This document shows, in pieces, positions 1-6,996 of a stretch of 64,000 nt of DNA (positions within the stretch are counted from its first letter, which is position 1; each line of letters begins with the position of its first letter). Position numbers and translations under genes: made by a program. Under the pieces are notes generated by a model. That model did not search any database. It saw nothing but the letters and a program-made list of their open reading frames with translations, and was not told the DNA's origin. The DNA comes from Hyphomicrobiaceae bacterium (GTDB lineage Bacteria; Pseudomonadota; Alphaproteobacteria; Rhizobiales; Hyphomicrobiaceae): the NCBI GenBank assembly GCA_022842785.1, contig JALHOW010000001.1:930001-994000 (forward strand). Direction: 5' to 3'.

Positions 1-362
1 CGAACAGCCGCATCGACATTCTGCTCGAAGGCCCGGACAAACCCCCGGCCTACGTCGAGGTCAAGAACGTGCACATGATGCGCGCGGCCGGCGTCGCGGA
101 ATTCCCCGACTCGGTCACGGCCCGCGGCCTCAAGCACCTCGTCGAACTCGGCCAGATGGTCCGCGATGGCCATCGCGCTGTGATGGTTTTCCTCATCCAG
201 CGCAATGACGCAACGCGCCTCACGTTCGCGCGCGACATCGACCCGAGTTATGCCGCCGGCCTTGCGGAGGCACTCGAAATCGGTGTCGAGGCGATCGCGC
301 TCAAGTGCTCGCTTTCGCAGGAAGGCATTCGCGTCGAGAAGAGCGTACCGCTCAAGCTTTGA
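1..362 (+). CDS. sfsA: SfsA family protein, C-terminal part (5' end outside window)
   Basis: The reading frame is open from base 3 and stops with TGA at 360-362, so only the last ~119 residues are present. The visible part has the conserved SfsA signatures: an SRIDILLE stretch, YVEVKNV, a FPDSVTARGLKHL segment and a final FARDIDPSYAAGL segment. SfsA is known as a sugar-fermentation-stimulation protein with nuclease-like fold residues (the E/K of EVKNV are part of that motif); its physiological role is unclear. The gene is followed by a convergent minus-strand gene. Identity is secure, function less so. Confidence 0.9.
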   Translation, partial: NSRIDILLEGPDKPPAYVEVKNVHMMRAAGVAEFPDSVTARGLKHLVELGQMVRDGHRAVMVFLIQRNDATRLTFARDIDPSYAAGLAEALEIGVEAIALKCSLSQEGIRVEKSVPLKL

Positions 363-367
363 GGATT

Positions 368-396
368 AGGATTTGAGGACGGGCGCCCTCAATCCT
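368..396. terminator. Hairpin between convergent genes
   Basis: Arms at 368-378 and 387-396 pair over ten bases with one bulged T. The hairpin sits just after the sfsA stop and overlaps the last codons of the convergent dehydrogenase. It has no T-run, so a bidirectional terminator role is inferred from position only. Confidence 0.35.
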
Positions 397-1267
397 GCTG
401 ATTGAGGCGCGCGAGCAGGCTCGACGTATCCCAGCGCTTGCCGCCGAGACGCTGTACCTCGGCATAGAACTGGTCGACGAGCGCCGTCACGGGCAGCGTC
501 GAACCATTGGCGCGCGCTTCCTCGAGGGCAATCGAAAGATCCTTGCGCATCCAGTCAACGGCGAAGCCATAGTCGTACTTGGCGTCGCCCATGGTCTTCC
601 AGCGGTTGTCCATCTGCCAGGAGCCGGCCGCCCCTTTGGAGATGGTCTCCATGACCTTCGGCAGGTCGAGCCCCGCCTTCTGCGCGAAATGAATGCCCTC
701 GGCGAGGCCCTGCACGATGCCCGCAATGCAGATCTGATTGACCATCTTGGTGAGCTGGCCGGCACCCGGCGCGCCGATCAGCGTGACCATGCGCGCGAAG
801 GCCGCGATCACCGGCTCGGCCTTGGCAAACTGGTCCGCGTCCCCGCCGACCATGACTGTCAGCACGCCATTCTGCGCGCCCGCCGAGCCGCCCGAGACCG
901 GGGCATCGAGGAAGCCGAAGCCCTTCTGCTTTGCAGCGGCATAGAGTTCGCGCGCGATGTTCGCCGACACGGTCGTGTTGTCGATGAAGACCGAGCCCTT
1001 GCGCACGGTCTCAAAGGCACCGTCTTTTCCGAGCGTCACGGCGCGCAGGTCGTCATCGTTGCCGACGCAGGAGAAGACGAAATCCTGATCCTTGGCAGCT
1101 TCGGCCGGCGTCGCCGCCGTCTTGCCCGAACCGTACTCCTTGACCCAGGCCTCGGCCTTGGCGCGATTGCGGTTGTAGACGGTCAGCTCGTGGCCACCCT
1201 TCTTGAGAAGGTGCCCCGCCATGGGATAGCCCATCACGCCCAAACCGATAAAAGCCACCTTCGCCAT
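389..1267 (-). CDS. NAD(P)-dependent beta-hydroxyacid dehydrogenase (3-hydroxyisobutyrate / tartronate semialdehyde reductase type)
   Basis: 292 residues, normal for the family. The N-terminus carries the dinucleotide-binding motif GLGVMG (residues ~8-13) followed by PMAGHLLKKG. The substrate-binding signature DAPVSGGSAGAQ lies near residue 120, and the catalytic lysine is in GQLTKMVNQ near 170. The C-terminal part is the usual all-helical dimerisation domain. The family reduces or oxidises small beta-hydroxyacids such as 3-hydroxyisobutyrate or 2-hydroxy-3-oxopropionate; sequence alone does not decide which. It reads as a monocistronic gene convergent with sfsA. Confidence 0.88.
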   Translation of the reverse strand: MAKVAFIGLGVMGYPMAGHLLKKGGHELTVYNRNRAKAEAWVKEYGSGKTAATPAEAAKDQDFVFSCVGNDDDLRAVTLGKDGAFETVRKGSVFIDNTTVSANIARELYAAAKQKGFGFLDAPVSGGSAGAQNGVLTVMVGGDADQFAKAEPVIAAFARMVTLIGAPGAGQLTKMVNQICIAGIVQGLAEGIHFAQKAGLDLPKVMETISKGAAGSWQMDNRWKTMGDAKYDYGFAVDWMRKDLSIALEEARANGSTLPVTALVDQFYAEVQRLGGKRWDTSSLLARLNQQD

Positions 1268-1363
1268 TGTGCCGCTCCCATGAAGTAGCTGATCGTTCGG
1301 GAGCCGTTCTAGCGGATGGGGGCAGCGTTGTCAGGCTTGGATCGCCAAGCCGCCCCCTTTGGC

Positions 1364-1738
1364 TCAGGAATGGCCGAGCGGAAGAACCATGGTCCGGCGG
1401 GCCCCAATGTCGTAGGCGCACACGGGCCCACCCGAGGCGTTGGCCGTCGCGACGAATATGAAGGGTGTGCGATATCGCTCGCCCCAGCGTGCGTGATCTA
1501 CCTGCCAGACGGAGACATCGGCGTGCGGATTGCCGACGCCGAACCAGACCTGCGAGGGGCTCGCCCATGCCGTGCGATCGGCGAGGCCGGTCGCCGTGGC
1601 ATCACGCTGGCAGGCGGCAACGGCCTGGTCCCTGAAGGTCGTGACCATCACGTCGGACGTGGTCGCTCGGTAGAGATATTGCTGATAGCCGAGCTTGCCC
1701 GATGCGAGCAGGATCAGAATGACGGCGATGAACCTCAT
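1364..1738 (-). CDS. Small membrane-anchored or secreted hypothetical protein
   Basis: 124 residues when started at the ATG at 1736-1738. A longer in-frame ORF exists upstream, but its extra ~78 residues look like non-coding translation and would bury the hydrophobic N-terminus. The protein begins MRFIAVILILLASG, a signal peptide or signal anchor, so the rest is probably periplasmic. Two cysteines (in AACQRD and PVCAYD) could pair. I recognise no family. The start was chosen because it puts the signal sequence at the N-terminus. Confidence 0.6.
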   Translation of the reverse strand: MRFIAVILILLASGKLGYQQYLYRATTSDVMVTTFRDQAVAACQRDATATGLADRTAWASPSQVWFGVGNPHADVSVWQVDHARWGERYRTPFIFVATANASGGPVCAYDIGARRTMVLPLGHS

Positions 1739-1829
1739 GACGCGACGCCCTTCCGGCACGCGCACGAGCGAATGCCGGCAGCATCGAGAGTCGGTCGGTA
1801 CGGTTAACAAAAGGTTGAGATGCGGCCGA

Positions 1830-2045
1830 TCAGACGCCCAAGTTGCCGAGATCATCGCCCTCGACGCGCGAAGCGAGGGCATCCCGATGCCGAACGAGGG
1901 ACTGGAGCGAGAGCTCCATCTGCTGCAGCACGCGCTGACGCAAGGCGCTGTCGATGGCGGTGCTGTCATCAATTTCCGCCCGGAAACGCTCGATCCGACG
2001 GCGGTTCTCGTCGATCAGATAGTTTGAGTGTTCAAGCAAACTCAT
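1830..2045 (-). CDS. Hypothetical small helical protein
   Basis: 71 residues from the ATG at 2043-2045. Another ATG two codons upstream (2051) is possible, but the GGTAGG sequence is then too close to it. The product is charged and predicted helical (LIDENRRRIERFRAEIDD, then LRQRVLQQMELSLQSLV), with no membrane segment or cysteine. No family was recognised. Nothing in the surroundings suggests a role. Confidence 0.5.
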   Translation of the reverse strand: MSLLEHSNYLIDENRRRIERFRAEIDDSTAIDSALRQRVLQQMELSLQSLVRHRDALASRVEGDDLGNLGV

Positions 2046-2298
2046 GGACATGACCTACCTGCCGTTTTTGCCACCCCATTAACGCATGACCAAACCGCGC
2101 GTTCCGCGAACGCGCAGCCGGACACCTGTCAGAAAAGCAAATGATATGCCGATGGGCGCCGGGCGCACCTACCGCTTTGGGCGCATTTTCAAAAGGTTGT
2201 AAGTCCATCCCACCATTCGGAAGGCGGACGCTCCCGAGTGAGACTTTCAGCCCTCGTCGTGCGTTGAGGCCTTGGGCAACATCCAAGGAGGCAGCGTA

Positions 2299-2688
2299 AT
2301 GCGTACCAGCGCCATGATTGCCGGGCTCTTGGCCCTTTCGTGCGTCGCTATGCAGGGAAAGGCGGCAACGGCGGCCCCGCTCCCATCACATCGCGTGGCA
2401 ACGCCTGCCGCAATGACTCACGCGGTCGACCATCGCACATATGATCGTGCACACGGACATCACGCCAAGTACGGCCATCGGCATGGAAAGTACGGTCACC
2501 GCCATCGCACGTCCCGCGCAGGCTGGCTGCCGCCCTTGAAGGACCATCGCCACCTGCCCGGCAAGTGGAGCCACAAGCACTGCCATGACTGGCACCGCTG
2601 CCATTATTATTTCTACGGCTACCAGCAGTGGGCGAAGTGGAATCCGGACAAGTCACGGGCCTACTTCCGCCAGCGCTACCACCACTGA
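2299..2688 (+). CDS. Secreted histidine-rich protein
   Basis: 129 residues from the ATG at 2299, preceded by a strong AAGGAGG at 2285-2291. A start 27 bases upstream is in frame but would put the Shine-Dalgarno inside the gene. The N-terminus MRTSAMIAGLLALSCVAMQGKA is a signal peptide. The mature part is rich in His and Tyr/Lys: an imperfect repeat of the kind HGKYGHRH near residues 60-72, then HCHDWHRCHYYFYGY. Such composition suggests metal binding in the periplasm, but this is inference and no named family is recognised. Confidence 0.7.
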   Translation: MRTSAMIAGLLALSCVAMQGKAATAAPLPSHRVATPAAMTHAVDHRTYDRAHGHHAKYGHRHGKYGHRHRTSRAGWLPPLKDHRHLPGKWSHKHCHDWHRCHYYFYGYQQWAKWNPDKSRAYFRQRYHH

Positions 2689-2897
2689 TGGGCGTCTTAC
2701 CTCATCTATCGAGATGAGCGACGCGGCAGCAATGCTGGACCAGCGACTGCGTGACCCGAGGCCTCGTGCCAACCGGGGTCTGCAACCCATCTTCTCCGTA
2801 GGGACCCGGATGCAATGGCTCCGCTCCTGAGCGTACCGTCTCTGGGTTACGTGTCACCTGCGCATTCTGCCAGGGGCTCTCTCCTGAGGAGACGACC

Positions 2898-3248
2898 ATG
2901 CCCAAGCGCTTCGTCGCTGTTTCTCTGATGGCGCTAGCGATCGCGAGTGTTCATCATAAACCAGCTGAAGCTGCGCCTCTTTCCTCACGCGGAGCGGTGG
3001 CCGCCACGGAACGCATGGTCGAGCCCGTCGGCGATTGTAGGGACTGTTACAGGGAGCGCATCGCCGGCCGGTCGTACTCGGACGGGCGTTATCGGGGGCG
3101 CCCGAAAGTCCAAGGTTGGTCGCGCCGCAACTCGTATCAGTTGTACCGACCGAGAGCCGCAAGTTCGGCGCGCTGGGCCCCCGAATACCGCTACGGCGCG
3201 GCAAGCTGGAGCGATCAGAGAGCCTGGACGTACTACGGCCAGTGGTGA
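2898..3248 (+). CDS. Small secreted hypothetical protein, Arg/Tyr-rich
   Basis: 116 residues with a signal peptide (MPKRFVAVSLMALAIASV then a probable cleavage after AEA). A GGAG element precedes the ATG. The mature part has one Cys pair (CRDC) and many Arg, Tyr and Trp, ending AWTYYGQW. It resembles in character the short, basic, secreted proteins common in Hyphomicrobiales, but I cannot assign it to a family. The next gene is convergent and starts its stop region eight bases downstream. Confidence 0.6.
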   Translation: MPKRFVAVSLMALAIASVHHKPAEAAPLSSRGAVAATERMVEPVGDCRDCYRERIAGRSYSDGRYRGRPKVQGWSRRNSYQLYRPRAASSARWAPEYRYGAASWSDQRAWTYYGQW

Positions 3249-3255
3249 TGCCCGA

Positions 3256-3612
3256 CTAAAGCAACGCCACCAGAAACACGCAGCCGATGCCGACCGCAGC
3301 TACGGCGGCGATTGTCGCCATCTGCTTCTGCCCTTCGCGCCAGGGCATGTTCTCGATCAGCAGCACGCGAATGCCGCCGAGCAGATGAATGGCGAGCAGC
3401 AGGACGAGACCGAGCTCGGCGAATTTCACCAGCGGCGATTTCGTCCACTGCAGGAAGCCATCGAGTTCGGCCTCACCCCGGATGGCGAGCCCGAGCACGA
3501 GGAAATGCAACGGCAGGAACGCCGCGAGCAGTACGCCCGAGACGCGATGAACCATGGCCGCAAGCCACAGGCGATCCCGGCGATAGGCCGTCGTGTGCGG
3601 TGTCGTGCTCAT
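3256..3612 (-). CDS. SdhC-like cytochrome b membrane anchor subunit
   Basis: 118 residues from the ATG at 3610-3612, overlapping the upstream gene's stop by 4 bases. A longer upstream extension in this frame is only overlap with the neighbour. Features of SdhC are visible: the HRVSGV motif near residues 22-27 (quinone-site Ser/Arg region in the family), three hydrophobic segments, and AIHLLGGIR, where His76 matches the heme b ligand of SdhC. The second His often seen after GIR is Val here. It is the last gene of a four-gene operon with an SdhD-like subunit, an SdhB-like subunit and a sulfite-oxidase-type enzyme. No SdhA gene is nearby. Confidence 0.82.
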   Translation of the reverse strand: MSTTPHTTAYRRDRLWLAAMVHRVSGVLLAAFLPLHFLVLGLAIRGEAELDGFLQWTKSPLVKFAELGLVLLLAIHLLGGIRVLLIENMPWREGQKQMATIAAVAAVGIGCVFLVALL

Positions 3613-3941
3613 GTCGCCACCACCGCATAGACCGCGCGCAAACCGAGTACGACCAGAACCACGCCGAAGATCCACATGAGGCGGTCCAGCGCCGTGTCGC
3701 GCAAACCGAGCCACTCGCGCGCGACACCTCGCACGCCAATGGCACCGTGGATCGACGCGGCGGCCACGAACAGCGCGTAGAAGAGGCCCCACGCGACGCT
3801 GCCGCGCGTGCGGTCAAGAATATCGGCGGCGCTGAGCCCACGGTTCGTCGCGTAGATGATGACGATCAGGTGCACGACAATGAGCGGCACCATGAGCAGC
3901 GCCGTGAGCCGCTGCCAGACATACAGGCGGACCGCGCTCAC
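3609..3941 (-). CDS. SdhD-like hydrophobic membrane anchor subunit
   Basis: 110 residues with three membrane segments (about residues 12-31, 48-66, 85-108). It contains SIHGAIGVR, where His65 aligns with the heme b ligand of SdhD (family pattern SIH..IG). Its start overlaps the Fe-S subunit stop by 4 bases, as does its own stop with the next gene, so translation is coupled. In succinate dehydrogenase/fumarate reductase this subunit helps hold heme b and the quinone site. Here the partner flavoprotein is missing and the operon is headed by a molybdoenzyme instead. Confidence 0.78.
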   Translation of the reverse strand: MSAVRLYVWQRLTALLMVPLIVVHLIVIIYATNRGLSAADILDRTRGSVAWGLFYALFVAAASIHGAIGVRGVAREWLGLRDTALDRLMWIFGVVLVVLGLRAVYAVVAT

Positions 3942-4669
3942 GAGATTTCTCCGCGGATATAAGCCTGCATGGTGCGCCGCTTGAGGCCGGCGATGGAAGC
4001 CGTGGGATTGAGACCCTTGGGGCAGAGCTGCTCGCAGGACTGATGCGAATGGCAGTTATGGCAACCGCCGCTGCTCGCCGCCGCCGCAAGCCGCTTGAGA
4101 TTGCCCGTGTCGCGCACGTCATTGACGAGCGTCCATGCACGATTGAGCGCCGCCGGTCCGAAATATTCCGGGCTCCAGCGGACCGTGTCGCAGGCCGCGT
4201 AACAGACGCCGCAGTTGATGCACTCGATGGCTGCGTCCGCGGCTTGCCGTTCGGCGCTGTCAGGGCTGATCGTCTCCAGCGGCTCATGCCGCGTACGCGA
4301 GGGAACGAACGTACCTTCGGCCTTCTGCCACTTGTCGAAGAAGGGCGTCATGTCGGCCGCGAGGTCGCGGATCACCGGCAGGTTCGCGAGCGGCCCGATC
4401 TCGAGGCGACCGTCCTCGATCACTTTCGACACGTGCGTGCGACACGTCCACCGCGGACGGCCGTTGACCGTCATCGCACAAGAACCGCACACCCCGACGC
4501 GGCAGGCGAAGCGATAGGCCAACGTCGGATCGGCATGGCGCTGGATCCAGGTGACGATATCCAGCACGGTCTGGCTGTCGCGACGCGGCACCGAGAAGGC
4601 CTGATATTCGCCCTCCTCGCCTCCGCGCCACACGCGCACATCGATCATGGCTTCTGCTGTCGTGCTCAT
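3938..4669 (-). CDS. SdhB/FrdB-like iron-sulfur subunit in a sulfite oxidase operon
   Basis: 243 residues, usual SdhB length. The N-terminal [2Fe-2S] domain has Cys56, Cys61, Cys64 and Cys76 in the C-x4-C-x2-C-x11-C pattern. The C-terminal domain has a [4Fe-4S] set (Cys150, 153, 156, 160, motif CINCGVCYAAC) and a [3Fe-4S] set around CHSHQSCEQLCPKGLNP (Cys206, 212, 216), plus an extra Cys203. All three clusters of an SdhB wire therefore appear intact. It is coupled by 4-base overlaps to the sulfite-oxidase-like gene upstream and to the membrane subunit downstream. By family knowledge it would pass electrons to quinone; the donor here is probably the molybdenum subunit. Confidence 0.85.
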   Translation of the reverse strand: MSTTAEAMIDVRVWRGGEEGEYQAFSVPRRDSQTVLDIVTWIQRHADPTLAYRFACRVGVCGSCAMTVNGRPRWTCRTHVSKVIEDGRLEIGPLANLPVIRDLAADMTPFFDKWQKAEGTFVPSRTRHEPLETISPDSAERQAADAAIECINCGVCYAACDTVRWSPEYFGPAALNRAWTLVNDVRDTGNLKRLAAAASSGGCHNCHSHQSCEQLCPKGLNPTASIAGLKRRTMQAYIRGEIS

Positions 4670-5775
4670 GAGCGAACGGTCACTCCAATCCTGTGCACCA
4701 TATTATTGCCGAAGCCGCTGCGATCCCAGCGCTCTTCCAGCGGCTGCGTATCGCCGTTCTCGTCGGTGGCGCGGCAGGCGATCTCGTGCTCGCCTTCGGT
4801 TGCCGCCCATTCGGCCTGCCAGCTCCGCCAGGCATAGCGGCCATCGAGCGGCCCGAGCTCGGCATCCTGCCACGTACCATCCACGCCGAACTCGACGCGC
4901 GTCACCGGCACGCCATTGCCGCTCCATGCGCGCCCGTGAACCCTGACCGGCCCCGGCGGCACGAGCCGATGGCGCGTATACCAGTCGGGGATACCGGGCG
5001 GCACCATGAGCGATTTCACGCGGATATGCGTCACCGGCACGCCCGGATCGTCGGCATTCTCTTTGTAGACGTAGCTGCCGACCTGCTGGTGGCCCTGGTA
5101 GGGCGTATCCATGACTTCGATGCGATCGAGCCACTTGACGCTCGCCATGCCGTACCAGCCGGGCACGATCATGCGCAGCGGAAAACCGTGCTGAGGCTGG
5201 AGCGGCGCGCCGTTCATAGCCCACACGAGAAGCACGTCCTCGTTGAGCGCGAGCTGCGGCGCGAGGCTGCGGCCGTACTCATGGAGGACCTTGTCGAAGC
5301 CCTGATCGATGCCGAGGAAGGCAATATCCATGGCATCGGGAAGCAGCCCGGCCCGCTCGAGCACATGGCGGAGCGGCGTGCCGGTCCACTCCGAGGTTCC
5401 GACCGCCTCGTACATCCACGGCATGCTCTGGCGGCGCAATCCGATGTTCGCGCGACCGTTGCCGGCGCATTCGAGCGTCACGCGCAATGTCTTCGCGGGC
5501 AGAGCCTGGATCTCGGCCAACGTCAGCTTGAGCGGCGTGCGCACGCGTCCGGTGACGCTTAGCGTCCAGTTTGTCGCAGTGGGAACGTACGGCACGTCGA
5601 AGTGATTGAGCAGATAGTGCAGCCCAACCGGCGTTACGTCGTGGCGTAGCGCTTCGAGCAAAATCCCGGAATTGCGATTGGCGAGGCGGACTTCTTCCCT
5701 GAGGAAGTCGCCTTCGACATTCGGGCGTCCCTTCTCGGCATCGAAAGGGGAAGTCCGGCTCTCAGTGTCGGTCAT
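4666..5775 (-). CDS. Sulfite oxidase-type molybdopterin enzyme, cytoplasmic, no heme domain
   Basis: 369 residues. The molybdopterin domain spans roughly residues 40-235 and holds the conserved molybdenum-ligand cysteine in LECAGNGR (Cys103). The C-terminal ~130 residues match the Mo-co dimerisation domain (for example VHGRAWSGNGVPVTRVEFGVDG). There is no Tat or Sec signal and no heme-binding domain, so it should stay in the cytoplasm and needs an external electron acceptor. It is the first gene of an operon with SdhB-, SdhD- and SdhC-like genes, all joined by 4-base overlaps. The true substrate could be sulfite or another small oxyanion or S-/N-oxide; this is not decided by sequence. Confidence 0.85.
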   Translation of the reverse strand: MTDTESRTSPFDAEKGRPNVEGDFLREEVRLANRNSGILLEALRHDVTPVGLHYLLNHFDVPYVPTATNWTLSVTGRVRTPLKLTLAEIQALPAKTLRVTLECAGNGRANIGLRRQSMPWMYEAVGTSEWTGTPLRHVLERAGLLPDAMDIAFLGIDQGFDKVLHEYGRSLAPQLALNEDVLLVWAMNGAPLQPQHGFPLRMIVPGWYGMASVKWLDRIEVMDTPYQGHQQVGSYVYKENADDPGVPVTHIRVKSLMVPPGIPDWYTRHRLVPPGPVRVHGRAWSGNGVPVTRVEFGVDGTWQDAELGPLDGRYAWRSWQAEWAATEGEHEIACRATDENGDTQPLEERWDRSGFGNNMVHRIGVTVRS

Positions 5776-5904
5776 TGAAGGGTCCTTTTCGGGCGGACCG
5801 TAGCAAAAAGACCAGTGCGGTCAATCACACTCCATGCATGGCTCGCCTCCGCGCGCGTTCGTCCAGGCAATATCCAGAATGACAGGGGCCGAAGGAGGTC
5901 CACC

Positions 5905-6330
5905 ATGCAGAACGCCTTCCGTGCACTCGCCGAGCGCACCGCACTCGCGGTCGGCACATATTGGGCCTTCATGCTCGCGCTTGTCGCGATCGTCGTGTGG
6001 GCCGTAACTGGCCCCTACTTCGGCTATTCGGATACCTGGCAGCTCGTTATCAATACGGGGACGACGATCGTCACGTTCCTGATCGTGTTCCTGATCCAGA
6101 ACACTCAGAACCGGGAGGCGCGCCTCATGCGCCTGAAGCTCGATGAGCTCATCCGGGCGGTTGAGGGCGCGCGAACCGGCTTCGTGAACCTCGACCATAT
6201 GACGGATCGTGAGCTGGCTGCCGTGCAGCAGGAATTCTATCGCATGCGCGATAAATACGCCCCGCTCATCGACGACGACCTGGCTCACGTCGAGCACGCC
6301 CTCGCCCTGCGGCGTGGGGAGAGCGACTGA
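5905..6330 (+). CDS. Low-affinity iron permease family membrane protein
   Basis: 141 residues from the ATG at 5905, preceded by GAAGGAGGT at 5891-5899. Two hydrophobic segments (about residues 18-38 and 46-65) enclose a FGYSDTWQLVINTGTTIVTFLIVFLIQNTQNRE stretch typical of the small bacterial proteins named after the fungal low-affinity iron permease. The cytosolic tail includes MRLKLDELIRAVEGARTGF. Evidence that bacterial members move iron is weak; the name is a family label. The gene is divergent from the sulfite oxidase operon. Confidence 0.75.
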   Translation: MQNAFRALAERTALAVGTYWAFMLALVAIVVWAVTGPYFGYSDTWQLVINTGTTIVTFLIVFLIQNTQNREARLMRLKLDELIRAVEGARTGFVNLDHMTDRELAAVQQEFYRMRDKYAPLIDDDLAHVEHALALRRGESD

Positions 6331-6421
6331 ATCCGCCGTTAACGCTGCCAGACGCCCAATAGCCCAATAGTCCGATGCGGGAGCATTTTTAGCGACCCGC
6401 GACTTCCCCGCGAGGCCCGAC

Positions 6422-6450
6422 TTGCCCCTCGGCGTTACTTTATGTATAGA
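6422..6450 (+). promoter_or_regulatory. Candidate sigma-70-type promoter for rpmE
   Basis: TTGCCC at 6422-6427 and TATAGA at 6445-6450 are separated by 17 bases, about 90 bases ahead of the rpmE start. The match to consensus is fair; it was found by eye. Confidence 0.4.
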
Positions 6451-6541
6451 GCGCCCAGCTTTTCACCCATGATCGCCGACGCGCCCCGGCACTTGCCGCG
6501 CCGATGTTCCGGCTTTCCTGCTTTGGCTCGCGAGAACTGCC

Positions 6542-6766
6542 ATGAAGAATATCGAGGACTTCCATCCCGACTACCACCTCATCACGGTGGCTCTGCCGAA
6601 CGGCACGACGTACCAGACGTACTCGACGTACGGTAAGGAAGGCGACACGCTGCAGCTCGACATCGACCCGAGCACGCATCCCGCCTGGACCGGTGGCAAC
6701 CAGACTCTTATGGACCGCGGCGGTCGCGTCTCGCGCTTCAAGAAGAAGTTCGAGGGTCTCTTCTGA
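6542..6766 (+). CDS. rpmE: 50S ribosomal protein L31
   Basis: 74 residues, standard alphaproteobacterial L31 length. It starts [24 protein letters not shown] and ends [14 protein letters not shown], both typical. There is no CxxC zinc pair, so this is the zinc-free (C-minus) form. It is a monocistronic gene with its own likely promoter and a downstream hairpin. Confidence 0.95.
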   Translation: MKNIEDFHPDYHLITVALPNGTTYQTYSTYGKEGDTLQLDIDPSTHPAWTGGNQTLMDRGGRVSRFKKKFEGLF

Positions 6767-6813
6767 GATTTTGTGCGCTGCAGCGCATTTCGCTCCAGAA
6801 TTTCCCAGTCATG

Positions 6814-6844
6814 ACGGCCCCGCCTCAAGTCTAGGTGGGGCCGT
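6814..6844 (+). terminator. Terminator-like hairpin after rpmE
   Basis: Arms 6814-6825 and 6833-6844 form a 12-base stem with one G-U pair and a 7-base loop. No long T-run follows, but the GC-rich stem about 50 bases after the rpmE stop fits a terminator. Confidence 0.65.
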
Positions 6845-6996
6845 TCTGCATTGTGCGTAAATCAATCCCATCAGCATTGCGTGAAGCTCAGTGGCCAATA
6901 GTGTTGTCAGCGGCTATAGAGAGTCTAAGTTGCAGGCCCCGCCGCGAGCGGGAATGCGGCTAGGGGCTGGGGCAAATTCTTGCGAAGAGGTCGCGG

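Noticed and set aside
3609-3612. Possible loss of the heme ligand in the SdhC-like subunit because GIR is followed by Val instead of His
   Set aside because: The axial ligand of the family is the earlier His in the HxxxGIR pattern, and that one (His76) is present.
3256-4669. A normal succinate dehydrogenase operon
   Set aside because: There is no SdhA flavoprotein; the gene upstream, joined by a 4-base overlap, is a sulfite-oxidase-type protein, and downstream lies an unrelated secreted protein.
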